From Gallaecimonas xiamenensis 3-C-1 (lineage in GTDB: Bacteria; Pseudomonadota; Gammaproteobacteria; Enterobacterales; Gallaecimonadaceae), in the NCBI RefSeq assembly GCF_000299915.1, contig NZ_AMRI01000024.1, positions 1 through 64,000 of the forward strand: a DNA stretch of 64,000 nucleotides, in the 5' to 3' direction. Shown one piece after another: positions 42,329-51,079 of the stretch. A model generated the notes under the pieces. That model saw nothing but the letters and a program-made list of their open reading frames with translations. It had not been told where the DNA came from and ran no database searches. Both the position numbers and the translations under genes were made by a program. Each line of letters starts with the position of its first letter. The first letter of the stretch is position 1.

Positions 42329-42719
42329 ATTGCTCGGCGGCGTCTTGCGCCAAGCGTTGCTCGTATTGCTGCTGGGCATCCTGAATGGCCAGTACGTTGT
42401 CTTCAACCCAGAGGTTAAGGGTCCGGATGGGCCCACTCAGGGACACCCCCAGGCCGGTCAGCCGGTATTCCACCCGGGGCGGCACTTCAGGATAAGACTG
42501 GCGTTCTACCAGGCCGAAACGCTCCATACGCCTCAAGGTCTGGATCAGCATCTTCTCGGAAATGCCGCAGACCCGGCGGCGCAGTTCGCCGGTACGGGCC
42601 GGGCCCTGGCTGGACAGGGCATACATCAACAGCAGTGCCCATTTATCGGCCAGCACTTCCAATACATGGCGCGCCGGGCAGTTTTTACTGAGCACATCGT
42701 GGGAGAAGCTGTCGGTCAT
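42327..42719 (-). CDS. HxlR-family transcriptional regulator
   Basis: 130 residues with the HxlR winged helix. The N-terminal Cys motif KNCPARHVLEVLADKWALLLMYAL is followed by ISEKMLIQTLRRMERFGLVER and PRVEYRLTGLG. HxlR regulators often sense electrophiles or redox stress through the N-terminal Cys. I chose ATG 42719 because upstream in-frame residues are not family-like. Divergent gstA is the likely target. Confidence 0.9.
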   Translation of the reverse strand: MTDSFSHDVLSKNCPARHVLEVLADKWALLLMYALSSQGPARTGELRRRVCGISEKMLIQTLRRMERFGLVERQSYPEVPPRVEYRLTGLGVSLSGPIRTLNLWVEDNVLAIQDAQQQYEQRLAQDAAEQ

Positions 42720-42754
42720 AGAGGAGGGGATCCGTTCAAAACTAACCAAAAGGT

Positions 42755-42788
42755 AAGTACTTGTCAGTAGGAAAGCAAGAGTTACACT
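42755..42788 (+). promoter_or_regulatory. Candidate gstA promoter with overlapping HxlR half-palindrome
   Basis: TTGTCA (42761-42766) and TACACT (42783-42788) with a 16-base spacer form a fair sigma-70 promoter for gstA. AAGTACTT (42755-42762), a perfect palindrome and the core of known HxlR sites, overlaps the -35 box. This would suit repression by the divergent regulator. Confidence 0.45.
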
Positions 42789-42820
42789 GGCCTGCAGCAA
42801 CGATAGCCAAAGGAAAATCC

Positions 42821-43423
42821 ATGAAGCTCTATTACACCCCCGGCGCCTGTTCCCTGGCCCCTCACATCCTGCTGGAAGAACTGGCCCTGCCCCACAGCCT
42901 GGTCAAGGTCGACCTGAAAACCAAAACCACCGAGACAGGCGAATACTTCCTGGCCATCAACAGCAAGGGCTACATTCCGGTGCTGGTAACCGGCAGCGGC
43001 CTGCAGCTGACAGAAGGCACCGTGATCTCCCAGTACCTGGCCGATCTGGACCCCAGCGCCAGCCTGCTGCCCACCCAGGGTGAGGCCCGCTACCAGCTGC
43101 TTAGCATGATGAGCTTTATCGCCACCGAGCTACACAAACCCATGGGCTCCATGTTCAACCCGGCCCAAAGCGGCGACTGGAAAGAAGCGACCAAGGCCTT
43201 GCTGACCCGCCGCCTGGACTGGCTAGCCAACAAGTTGGGGGATCAGCCCTATATCAGCGGTGAGACGTTCACCGTGGCGGACGCCTATCTGTTTACCGTG
43301 CTGAACTGGGCCGCCATAGTGCAGTTTGATCTGAGCCCCTGGCCCAGCCTGCAGGCTTTGGTTGGCCGTGTTGCCGAGCGCCCTGCGGTGCAGCGCGCCC
43401 TTCAGGCCGAAGGCCTGCTTTAA
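42821..43423 (+). CDS. gstA: Glutathione S-transferase (GstA-like)
   Basis: 200 residues. It starts MKLYYTPGACSLAPHILLEE with the Cys10 of beta-class bacterial GSTs. LTEGTVISQYLADL (glutathione site) and C-terminal FTVADAYLFTVLNWA follow. It conjugates glutathione to electrophiles in the cytoplasm. ATG 42821 has AAAGGAAAA upstream. It is divergent from an HxlR regulator, pointing to an electrophile-response unit, and its stop overlaps the convergent oxidase gene. Confidence 0.92.
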   Translation: MKLYYTPGACSLAPHILLEELALPHSLVKVDLKTKTTETGEYFLAINSKGYIPVLVTGSGLQLTEGTVISQYLADLDPSASLLPTQGEARYQLLSMMSFIATELHKPMGSMFNPAQSGDWKEATKALLTRRLDWLANKLGDQPYISGETFTVADAYLFTVLNWAAIVQFDLSPWPSLQALVGRVAERPAVQRALQAEGLL

Positions 43424-44493
43424 GACTCGTCGCCAAGCTTGGCAACCAGGGTCCGGGCCAAGGCTCGGGCCGTGGTCCACTTGCCACCGCTGACGGTAAG
43501 CACCCGCCCCTGGCGGGACAGCTGGAAGTCGCGGCTGGCCTTGCTGGGGTCAAGGCTACCAGCCAACAAAGGCCGCACTCCGGCAAAGCTCGCCACCACA
43601 TCCCCTTCCGTTAAAGACGGCATCAGGTAGTGGTTGTAACAGTTCAGCAGATAGCGGGTCTCGGCCTCGCTGCATTGGATGGGTTGGTCCAGTTCATGGC
43701 GCACTTCTGTGGTGCCCAGCAGACTCTGGCCGCCGTAGGGCAGCAGAAACACCAATCGCGCTTCACCAGGCACTTCCAACATCAGGCCACAGCTGCGCTG
43801 CCCAGACAGCAGCAAGTGGCTGCCCCGCACCAGGTCCAAAGGCTGCTCCACCGCCAAACCCGACTGCTGCAACAATGCCTGGCTCCAGGGTCCGGCAACG
43901 TTGATCACGGCGTCAAACTGGGCCAGGCCGTCGGCCAGGGCCACAGTGCCTTTGGCATCCAGGGCCAGCACCGGGTGCTGCTCAAAGATCTGCACTCCGG
44001 CCAAACGGCATTGTTCGGCCACCCAAAGACCCAGGGCCTTGTCGTCCATTTGACCATCGAGGAACAGGTATCCCCCAAGCAGCCCCCGGGAACGCAGGTT
44101 GGGAACCTGGTGCAGCACGGCCTCGCGGCTTAGCCACTGATGGCGGCCCAGCCCTTGGCGACCGGCAAGGGCATCATAGAGGGTTAGACCCAGCTTGAGT
44201 TGCCAGCGGCGACGCCGGCCCTGTTGGTAGAGGGGATAGATAAGAGGCAGGCTCTGGGTAAGCTGGGGCACGTTGTCGAGCCACCAGCGCCTTTCCGCAA
44301 GCCCGGTCTTCACCAGTTGCCAATGGCCCTGCTCCAGGTAACGAAGGCCACCATGAAGCAGCTTGGAAGAGGCGCTACTGGTGGCGCCCATCAATTGGTC
44401 CCGTTCGTAGAGGCTGACCTTGTGGCCAGCTTCGGCCAGTTGCCAGGCTACGCAAAGGCCGTTGATACCACCGCCCACCACCGCTATATCCAT
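43420..44493 (-). CDS. Short FAD-dependent glycerol-3-phosphate dehydrogenase-like protein
   Basis: 357 residues. A Rossmann FAD motif at the extreme N-terminus (VVGGGINGLCVAWQLAEAGH) is followed by TSSASSKLLHGGLRYLEQG, the GlpD signature, and a C-terminal GGKWTTARAL. Typical GlpD is about 500 residues and has an extra C-terminal domain, which is missing here. It probably oxidises glycerol-3-phosphate or a similar substrate to feed electrons to quinones, but the exact substrate is unknown. The gene is alone, with no glycerol transport neighbours. Confidence 0.8.
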   Translation of the reverse strand: MDIAVVGGGINGLCVAWQLAEAGHKVSLYERDQLMGATSSASSKLLHGGLRYLEQGHWQLVKTGLAERRWWLDNVPQLTQSLPLIYPLYQQGRRRRWQLKLGLTLYDALAGRQGLGRHQWLSREAVLHQVPNLRSRGLLGGYLFLDGQMDDKALGLWVAEQCRLAGVQIFEQHPVLALDAKGTVALADGLAQFDAVINVAGPWSQALLQQSGLAVEQPLDLVRGSHLLLSGQRSCGLMLEVPGEARLVFLLPYGGQSLLGTTEVRHELDQPIQCSEAETRYLLNCYNHYLMPSLTEGDVVASFAGVRPLLAGSLDPSKASRDFQLSRQGRVLTVSGGKWTTARALARTLVAKLGDES

Positions 44494-44554
44494 GCCCGGC
44501 TCCCAGCAAGCTGTTCACAGCAATAGTAGGTGGAAAAGACCGCTCAGGTAGGAA

Positions 44555-44578
44555 AAAGGCCGCCATCCGGCGGCCTTT
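44555..44578 (-). terminator. Terminator of the antiporter gene
   Basis: Perfect stem AAAGGCCGCC (44555-44564) / GGCGGCCTTT (44569-44578), loop ATCC. On the minus strand it is followed by a T run. Confidence 0.88.
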
Positions 44579-44582
44579 GGGG

Positions 44583-45863
44583 TCAGGATCCTTTGGCAGC
44601 TTCTATGCTGCGGCGGATCAGGGGGGATATGGTCAAACCTTGGATGATGATGGAGAAGATCACCACCACATAGGTCATGATCACGATAAGACTGTGGAGA
44701 TCAACGCCGTTCACTATCATCTTACCGCTGGGAATAGAGGCGGCCATGGCCAGGGCCAAGCCACCGCGCAGACCACCCCAGGTGAGGATACGGACCGAGT
44801 TAAGGTCGTAGCGGCGGAACTGGCGAAAGCCAAGGTAGGGGATGCCCACGCTGACAAAACGGGCCAGCAGTACCACCGGCACCATCAACAGACCCAGGCC
44901 CACTTCTTCCAGGGAAACCGGCAAAGACACCAGCAGCAAGCCGATCAGCAGGAACAACAGGGCATTGAGGAAGCTGTCGGTGGCATGCCAGAAATGCTGG
45001 ACATAGAGGCGGTCATGGTCGTCTTCCGCCTTGGTGATTTTGCCCCTGGTGACGTTGCCGATGAAGATCCCCGCCACCACCATGGCCAGGGCACCGGAGA
45101 TATCCATCAGGTTGGCCAGGGCAAAGCCGGCCGAAGGAATGGTCAAGGTCACCAGCAGGCGGATGTTGGCGTCCTTGGAGTGCATCAGCAGGAAGTGCCC
45201 TACCAGGGCTAGCAGGAAGCCGAAGAGGATACCGCCCACGGCATCGGTGAGGAACAGCTCGGCCACGCCGCTAAAAGTAGGCTCGGTGCCGGAGAAGGCC
45301 ACCGCAAAGATGGTGGTGAACACCACCAGGCCAACGCCGTCGTTGAACAGCGATTCCCCTTCCACCTGTACCGAGATCCCCTCAGGGGCCTTCATCTGCT
45401 TGATGATGGCCAGCACGGCTATGGGGTCGGTGGGGCTGATCAGGGCGCCGAACAGCAGGCAGTAGATAAAGGGAACCTGCCAGCCCAGCTCGCCCAACAG
45501 CCAGAAACTCAGGTAGCCCACCATGAAGGTGGAGGCCAGGGTTGAGAAGAGCACCAGTATGGTGATCTCCCAGCGCTGCTTCTTCATGGCGTACAGGTCG
45601 ATTTCCAAAGCCCCGGCAAAGAGCAGGAAACCGAGCATGCCCTTGAGCAGCAACTGGTTGAAGTTGAGGTGGGATACCACCTCGTTGATGCCATCAGCCA
45701 CCCCGTTACCCAACATCTTGACCGACAGGATCAACAGCAGCGAGATCACCACAGAACCTGTAGTGATCGCGATGGTTGTCTGCATTTTCAGCACATATTG
45801 GTTAGTAAAGGCGATAAAGATCGCCAGGGCGGATAAGAAGCAGAGCAGATACCAAGCATTCAT
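44583..45863 (-). CDS. CPA1-family Na+(K+)/H+ antiporter
   Basis: 426 residues with about 12 membrane helices. The ion-binding helix region reads GALISPTDPIAVLAIIKQM, and VEGESLFNDGVGLVVFTTIF is the hallmark of CPA1 NhaP/NHE exchangers, with Asp residues in TDP and ND. It exchanges cytoplasmic Na+ or K+ for protons. I chose ATG 45863; the upstream start at 45902 is less likely. A long structured leader precedes it, so it may be ion-regulated. Confidence 0.9.
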   Translation of the reverse strand: MNAWYLLCFLSALAIFIAFTNQYVLKMQTTIAITTGSVVISLLLILSVKMLGNGVADGINEVVSHLNFNQLLLKGMLGFLLFAGALEIDLYAMKKQRWEITILVLFSTLASTFMVGYLSFWLLGELGWQVPFIYCLLFGALISPTDPIAVLAIIKQMKAPEGISVQVEGESLFNDGVGLVVFTTIFAVAFSGTEPTFSGVAELFLTDAVGGILFGFLLALVGHFLLMHSKDANIRLLVTLTIPSAGFALANLMDISGALAMVVAGIFIGNVTRGKITKAEDDHDRLYVQHFWHATDSFLNALLFLLIGLLLVSLPVSLEEVGLGLLMVPVVLLARFVSVGIPYLGFRQFRRYDLNSVRILTWGGLRGGLALAMAASIPSGKMIVNGVDLHSLIVIMTYVVVIFSIIIQGLTISPLIRRSIEAAKGS

Positions 45864-46075
45864 GGTTAAAGTCCCAAACATAAAAAATGCATCGGCGGCC
45901 ACGCGAGAGCGCCCAGCCGCAACAAACCGCAGTAACCAAGGGGCGCGGGACTGGCCCCTTGGCCGAAAAATTCAGGAAAAAGCGTCAACTGGGTCGTCCT
46001 GGCCCAATCTGGTGCCCCTGGGGCTGGGAACCACGCCCAGGGCAAGCGGCGCCTAGGATAGCACCAAATCAATTT
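45864..46075 (-). promoter_or_regulatory. Long structured 5' leader of the antiporter gene, candidate riboswitch
   Basis: The 210 bases upstream of the antiporter start contain several strong hairpins in minus orientation. One is a perfect 9-bp stem (45936-45944 / 45954-45962, GCCCCTTGG arm). Others are a GGG...GACGACCC mini-hairpin near 46000 and a GC-rich stem around 46010-46045. They are conserved-looking and unlike simple terminators. Leaders of cation/H+ antiporters are known to carry ion-sensing riboswitches (nhaA-I, nhaA-II, DUF1646 motifs). No class can be assigned by eye. Confidence 0.35.
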
Positions 46076-46182
46076 TTAACTGAGCTTTATTACGGTAAAA
46101 CCGAGAAATGCATTGTTTCTTTTTTCCGCACCAAAGGGGCGGGGTTTAGGGCTTTGTTCCTTGCAGCCTGCTACTAGAAAAC

Positions 46183-46206
46183 GGCCCCGCATCAGGATGC
46201 AGGGCC
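46183..46206 (-). terminator. Terminator of the yjgN-M48 operon
   Basis: Stem GGCCCCGCAT / ATGCAGGGCC (one mismatch) around 46183-46206, followed on the minus strand by GTTTT. It lies 36 bases after the M48 gene stop. Confidence 0.75.
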
Positions 46207-46241
46207 GGTTAAAGAACCATATAAGACGGGGAACACCGGGG

Positions 46242-47264
46242 TCAGTGATCGGCCTCGGCCAGGGCGGCGATGCGCTCGTCGAGATCCGGGTGGGTGCTGG
46301 CCCAAGCCGGCAGGCCCTCGCCCTTGGGCTCCGTGCCCTTGAGCTTGAGGTAAAGGGCACGCAGCGGCTCGGTTCCTTGGGGGTCCAGGCGCAGCAGGTC
46401 GGCGGCAAAGGCGTCCGCTTCCCGCTCGTGGTCACGGGAGTAACTCATGGAGGTGAAGAACACGGCGGCACCGGCCAGGTTGTCGGCGATGGCGCTGCTG
46501 TCACCGACAAGCACCGCTGTGGCCACCGAAAACAGCGCCCCCTGCACCAGTTGGGTCATGGCATGGTGATGATGGATATGACCCAGTTCGTGAAGCAGCA
46601 CTCCGTCCAGCTCGGCGTCGTCGTCGGCCAGGGCCACTATCTCGTCGGTGAGCACCACAGTGCCGTCGGTCAGGGCAAAGGCGTTGGCGCCCCCTTCAAA
46701 CTGGTAAAAGCGCAGCCGGGGTTGCTCGGTAAAGGCCACCCCTTGCTTGTCCAGGCGCCCCAGCAGCGCACTGAAACGCTGCTGTAACTGGGCTCGGCGG
46801 TCCTGCTCCAGCTCACTGTCATGGAAGCCGGCATGGTCCAGCAGGGTTTGGCTCTGCTCCCCCAGCAGTTGGTAGACCTTTTGCGGCACCATGCCGGCCA
46901 GCAGGCTGGCGCTGGCCGGGATCAGGTAGCGATAAGTTCCCCACCCAGCCAGCAGGATCAGCACCATGGACACCAGCACGGCCCCGACATGGCGCTCCAA
47001 CCTGGCTACCCAGGACTGCTTGCCCTGGGCCTTGAGCCATTGGTTGAGCAAGGCACCATCGGCCGGCACAAACACCCAGCCCTCGGGGAAGGTGAGGGTA
47101 CGGGCCAGCCGGCCCAGCGCGTCGGACAGCTTTACCTGATCCAGCCGACAACGACTGCTGAATGCCTGGCTTTGCAGGGCCAACTGCCCATCCGGGCCCA
47201 GTTGCAACTGGGCCCGGTGGCGGGCGGCGGCACCAGGCGCCAGCAAGTGGCCTTCAATTACCAT
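46242..47264 (-). CDS. M48-family zinc metalloprotease, membrane-anchored
   Basis: 340 residues. A soluble N-terminal 90 residues is followed by one membrane helix (about 94-112). The M48 domain has HELGHIHHHH (HExxH at 225-229) and SRDHEREADAFA with the third zinc ligand Glu at about 282. It is probably an inner-membrane-tethered protease in envelope quality control. It starts two bases after the YjgN stop, an operon pairing also common in other gammaproteobacteria. Confidence 0.88.
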   Translation of the reverse strand: MVIEGHLLAPGAAARHRAQLQLGPDGQLALQSQAFSSRCRLDQVKLSDALGRLARTLTFPEGWVFVPADGALLNQWLKAQGKQSWVARLERHVGAVLVSMVLILLAGWGTYRYLIPASASLLAGMVPQKVYQLLGEQSQTLLDHAGFHDSELEQDRRAQLQQRFSALLGRLDKQGVAFTEQPRLRFYQFEGGANAFALTDGTVVLTDEIVALADDDAELDGVLLHELGHIHHHHAMTQLVQGALFSVATAVLVGDSSAIADNLAGAAVFFTSMSYSRDHEREADAFAADLLRLDPQGTEPLRALYLKLKGTEPKGEGLPAWASTHPDLDERIAALAEADH

Positions 47265-47266
47265 GG

Positions 47267-48457
47267 TCAGATGATGCCGATATTGACGTCAAAGGCGCTG
47301 GCCACTTCGTCGGCAATGGCCACATCGGTCTGCTGTTGATGGTCCTTCACCGCCACCAGGCTCAGGTCCCCTTCCACCGCCGTGCCGTCGGCGATCAGCT
47401 TGGCGTAGCGTACCTGAGCCCAGGCCGAACCCAATCCCAGGGTGACGACGATCAACAGGAAGTTGGACACCACCACCCAGAGGTAACTGCCCACCGAAAG
47501 GGTGGAACGCAGCTGCAGCTGGCCGTCGATGCTGGTCTGGTTGAACAGGTGGTTGCGCAACCGGACCTTGACGAAGGCGGATACCAGCATGGCCACGGCA
47601 AAGAAGATGAGGTAGAAGACGCCGACCGCGATCATGGCCGTCTGGCCTGCCTGTTCGCCGCCCTGGCCCAGTTCCTCGAACAGGGAGCCGGCTGCCACAC
47701 CGGCCAGGCCCATCAACAGGCCGGCCACTATCATCAGGCCAACCAGCAGCAAGGTGGCAAAGGCAGCGGTCTTAAAGTATTCCCCAAGGCGGATCTCCGC
47801 CTTGAACTGCTTGTCGCCGTAACGATAGTGGTTACCCACATAGTCGGCGATGGAGTAGATAAGCCAGCCGTAGCTCAACACGCTGCCGGCCAGGAAAGAC
47901 AGGGTACCGAGCCCCACGGCACCTATGATGGCCCCTTCCTTGCCGCCAACCATGCCCATGATGGCACCCAGCATGGCACCGATACAGCCGGCGGAAAACA
48001 CCAGCACGTAGGCCAGCATGGGTTTGCCCAGGAAGTTGACGTAGCCCCCTTCCACCGAACCGACAAAATCGAAGCGCACGTTGCGAAAGCGGGTCACCCT
48101 GGCGTCAAAACGCAGGTTGCGCACCGCCAACCAGGGAGTCAGCACCGACAGCACCATGATCGCCAGCATGGCCAGGGGTGGGAAGAAACTGGTGCACAGC
48201 ACCCAGAGCATGATGGCGGCCATGGCCACCAGGCGGCCGATCAGGATCTGTACCGGGGTTGCCAGGTATTCAAAGCCGTCCCCGTCCAATTGGGTGTTGC
48301 CGTAAAAATACCGCTGATGACGGACCTTGGCCCAGGCCGAATAGACACCCAGGGTCAGGATGGAGAGGGCCAAGTTGACTATCCAGATGCCGAAATATTC
48401 AGCACCGTCACCCTTGAAGGTGAAGCCGTGGCGCTCCGAGGTTTGAGGAGTGGTCAT
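47267..48457 (-). CDS. yjgN: YjgN (DUF898) membrane protein
   Basis: 396 residues with the DUF898 pattern. FTFKGDGAEYFGIWIVNLALSILTLGVYSAWAKVR is near the N-terminus, then several helices, then a repeated half including FLLIVVTLGLGSAWAQVRY. The W-A-K/Q-V-R motif occurs twice, marking a duplicated unit. Function unknown. Translationally adjacent to the M48 protease, which suggests that the two act together on envelope proteins. Confidence 0.9.
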   Translation of the reverse strand: MTTPQTSERHGFTFKGDGAEYFGIWIVNLALSILTLGVYSAWAKVRHQRYFYGNTQLDGDGFEYLATPVQILIGRLVAMAAIMLWVLCTSFFPPLAMLAIMVLSVLTPWLAVRNLRFDARVTRFRNVRFDFVGSVEGGYVNFLGKPMLAYVLVFSAGCIGAMLGAIMGMVGGKEGAIIGAVGLGTLSFLAGSVLSYGWLIYSIADYVGNHYRYGDKQFKAEIRLGEYFKTAAFATLLLVGLMIVAGLLMGLAGVAAGSLFEELGQGGEQAGQTAMIAVGVFYLIFFAVAMLVSAFVKVRLRNHLFNQTSIDGQLQLRSTLSVGSYLWVVVSNFLLIVVTLGLGSAWAQVRYAKLIADGTAVEGDLSLVAVKDHQQQTDVAIADEVASAFDVNIGII

Positions 48458-48537
48458 TATGCTGTGCTTTCCTTAGCAAAAAGAGGCGGTTATTAAATCA
48501 GCAACTGCTGTTCCAAGCAAGCCTGTCCTTGGCTTGA

Positions 48538-50556
48538 TCAATGACCGCTGCGCAGTTGCAGCAGCCCCCTGTCCAGGGCCTCCTGCAGCTTGAGATGGGC
48601 ATTGTCCACATCCAGCAGCGAAGGGGGTGCCAGCTCCAGGGCCTGGATTGAAACCCAGGTGCTTTGGCGGGTCTCTTCCAGCAAGGTCACCGCCTGGGCC
48701 AGGGTGAAGCGGGCCAGTTCCACCAAAGCGTCCACCGGCAGGGGGCTGGAACGTTGGGCCAGGGTCGGGAAGAGGTTAAAACCCACCGCCACTCGCACAT
48801 CTTCCAACCCTTCTGCCATGACAAAACGGGCGGTGAGCTCAGACAGCCGCTTGTAGAGGCTGGGCAGCAGGCTGGGTTCGTCCTTGAGCACCAACAGCAG
48901 GTGGTCGTCGGCCAATTGCGCCACCACTTCGCAGTGGCTGCAGGCCTCTTCCAGGGTGGCCACATAACGGCGCACCAGTTCGCGGCTTTCCTCTATTCCG
49001 GCCAGCATCGGCAGACGCTGGACAAAGCGGGCGTCCAGGCTGATAAAGACTAGGGGTTCCTGGGGGAGGGTCTCTCTTTCCCGGCTTTGGTTATGGGCCT
49101 GCTGGCTGGCTTCCAGCAAAGGTTGCAGCAGCGGCGCCAAGCCCCGCTGATTGACCAGACCAGACAAGCCATGATGCGCCATGGTGCGGCGGTCTTCGGC
49201 CAGGGCCAACTGCAGCTGATGCTTTTGGCGCCACAGCCACAGTAGCCCCAACATGGTAGCCAGGGCCAACACAGCCGTTAGCAGGGTGCTCTGCCGCCAC
49301 CAGCTGCGCTGCTGGTCCAGGGTCAGCCGCTGCTGCTCGCTGCGGCGCAACCGGTCGGCCTGGTTGAGCTGTTCGGTGAGCTGCTCCATGGCCTGGCGGC
49401 CGTCCTGAAGATCGTCACTGTCCAGCTCCTGCTGCAAGGCCATGGCGGCACGCAGGGCCGCTATGGCCAACGTCTGCTGGCCCTGCTTCTCATAGAGATC
49501 AGCCAGGCGCATCTGCGCCTTCTGACGCTCCCGCCAGGACGATACGTCGTCACGCTCGTCAAAATAACCCAGGGCATCTTTAAGATCTTGGATCCCCTGG
49601 CCTGGGTCAGCCAGCAGCGGCGCCCTCATGGAAAGGGCCGTGCCCAGGTAGAAGTTGACCTTGTTCTTGCGGTAGATGGTCACCGCCTGATCCAGGTATT
49701 CCATGGCTTTGGGATGCTGGGCCGGGTCGTTCTGGTAGAGGCTGGCGATGTTGAGCAGCACCTTGGCTTCAGACAGGGTTCGGTTTTGCTGGCGATACAG
49801 ATCCAGGGCGTGCAGGGACTCGAGCAAGGCGCTGTTGCTGTCCCCCATCTCCTCGTAGGTGACGGCCGTGGCCACCAACAAATCGGGCACGGCCTTGTGA
49901 TCGTTCAGCTCCTGGGCCAACGCCAAAGCCTGCTGCAAGAAATCCTGGGCCTTGTCGTAGGCATGGTTGAGCCTGAAGATCCGGCCCTTGGTAGAGAGGA
50001 TCTTCAGGCGCAGCTCGGGGTCATCCTGCTCCAACAGCCGCAGGCTGGCCTCGTCCAGGTAGCTAAGGGCCTGCACTATGTCGTTGCGACGGTACTTGAG
50101 CTGGCCCAGCCGGAACAAGGCCCTGGCTTCGGCCTTGGGGGACTTGCGGCTCCTGGCCCGCTTTAGCGCCTCCTCAAAAAAGGCCTCGGCCTGGTCAAAG
50201 CGCCCCAGGTATTGGTTAAGGGAGCCCTGCTCTATCCAGATATCCATCTGCACCCCGAGGGAGTCGGGGGTTTTGAGGTTAGCCACCGCCACCGCTGCCT
50301 GATGCAGGGTCAGCAAGGAGCCTTCGTAGTCGCGGCTCAAACGGCTTTCGATGTTAGCCTTGATATAGAGCACTTCCCCCAGTACCAGGGGATTGCCCTC
50401 GGCTGTGGCTTCGGCCACGGCGGGAGCCACCAGGCCGGGCAGGCTAGCCCTGGCCTTGGGGTCGAAATTGTGGTCCATGGCCTGGCGCAGATCGCCCACC
50501 GCCGACCCCCAGGCCGGCCCCGTCATGGCCAACAGCAATAGCGTCCATGCCTTCAT
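48538..50556 (-). CDS. TPR protein with membrane helix and degenerate GGDEF-like C-terminal domain
   Basis: 672 residues. A signal peptide (WTLLLLAMTGPAWG) precedes several TPR-like repeats (about 70-390). A coiled region and a membrane helix follow (TLLTAVLALATMLGLLWLW, about 428-446), then a cytoplasmic domain (GLSGLVNQRGLAPLLQPLL, VFISLDARFVQRL). The C-terminal part recalls nucleotide-cyclase/diguanylate cyclase-like folds without a GGDEF motif, so it is probably noncatalytic. A paralogue lies at 56562-58520. The start overlaps the stop of the upstream membrane gene (50553-51014). Confidence 0.7.
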   Translation of the reverse strand: MKAWTLLLLAMTGPAWGSAVGDLRQAMDHNFDPKARASLPGLVAPAVAEATAEGNPLVLGEVLYIKANIESRLSRDYEGSLLTLHQAAVAVANLKTPDSLGVQMDIWIEQGSLNQYLGRFDQAEAFFEEALKRARSRKSPKAEARALFRLGQLKYRRNDIVQALSYLDEASLRLLEQDDPELRLKILSTKGRIFRLNHAYDKAQDFLQQALALAQELNDHKAVPDLLVATAVTYEEMGDSNSALLESLHALDLYRQQNRTLSEAKVLLNIASLYQNDPAQHPKAMEYLDQAVTIYRKNKVNFYLGTALSMRAPLLADPGQGIQDLKDALGYFDERDDVSSWRERQKAQMRLADLYEKQGQQTLAIAALRAAMALQQELDSDDLQDGRQAMEQLTEQLNQADRLRRSEQQRLTLDQQRSWWRQSTLLTAVLALATMLGLLWLWRQKHQLQLALAEDRRTMAHHGLSGLVNQRGLAPLLQPLLEASQQAHNQSRERETLPQEPLVFISLDARFVQRLPMLAGIEESRELVRRYVATLEEACSHCEVVAQLADDHLLLVLKDEPSLLPSLYKRLSELTARFVMAEGLEDVRVAVGFNLFPTLAQRSSPLPVDALVELARFTLAQAVTLLEETRQSTWVSIQALELAPPSLLDVDNAHLKLQEALDRGLLQLRSGH

Positions 50557-51014
50557 ATACCCTGCCCCTCGGACAGGAAGAAGCCTGCCATGTAGAGAAT
50601 GCCCCATTCAGAAAGCGCCAAGGCCACCATGGACAACATCAACAGGTAACCCACCACCCAGGAAAGGCGCCAACGCCCCAGCCTGGGCACCACCTGATAC
50701 CGCCAGCCCCACCACAGCAAAGCAAAACCCGTTGTACCCAGGGTCTTGCCTAGCAATACCTGGCCGGCCTGGCTGCCCAGGGTCCACAGATCCCGCACAT
50801 TGGTGGAGTTGACCCAGGTCAGGGCAGCCCCCGATCCCAGCATCAGCAGGAACAGGGGCCAGGCCAGCCGTTCGAAGGCCACCGCAAAATCGGCCATGGG
50901 CTGCCATTCTCCCTTGCGGATCCCCGACGGCAGCAGGGCCAGCAGCGACAACAGCGGCATGCCCGCCAGCAGCAGGGCGCCGATAAAGTGCAAGGTGAGG
51001 ATGTAGTAGTACAT
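50553..51014 (-). CDS. Small membrane protein, CopD/DUF2269-like
   Basis: 153 residues with four membrane helices: YYILTLHFIGALLLAGMPLLSLL, AWPLFLLMLGSGAALTWV, VLLGKTLGTTGFALLWWGW and VVGYLLMLSMVALALSEWG. Shape and the N-terminal HFIGA motif fit CopD/DUF2269-type proteins, whose His residues may bind haem or metal, but this is uncertain. I chose ATG 51014. The TPR sensor-like gene follows with a four-base overlap. Confidence 0.6.
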   Translation of the reverse strand: MYYYILTLHFIGALLLAGMPLLSLLALLPSGIRKGEWQPMADFAVAFERLAWPLFLLMLGSGAALTWVNSTNVRDLWTLGSQAGQVLLGKTLGTTGFALLWWGWRYQVVPRLGRWRLSWVVGYLLMLSMVALALSEWGILYMAGFFLSEGQGI

Positions 51015-51079
51015 GGCGTTCCAATCCCTTTGTTGGCATGGTAGCCCTGTTGAGGAACTGACCGCAATCAAGGAACTCC

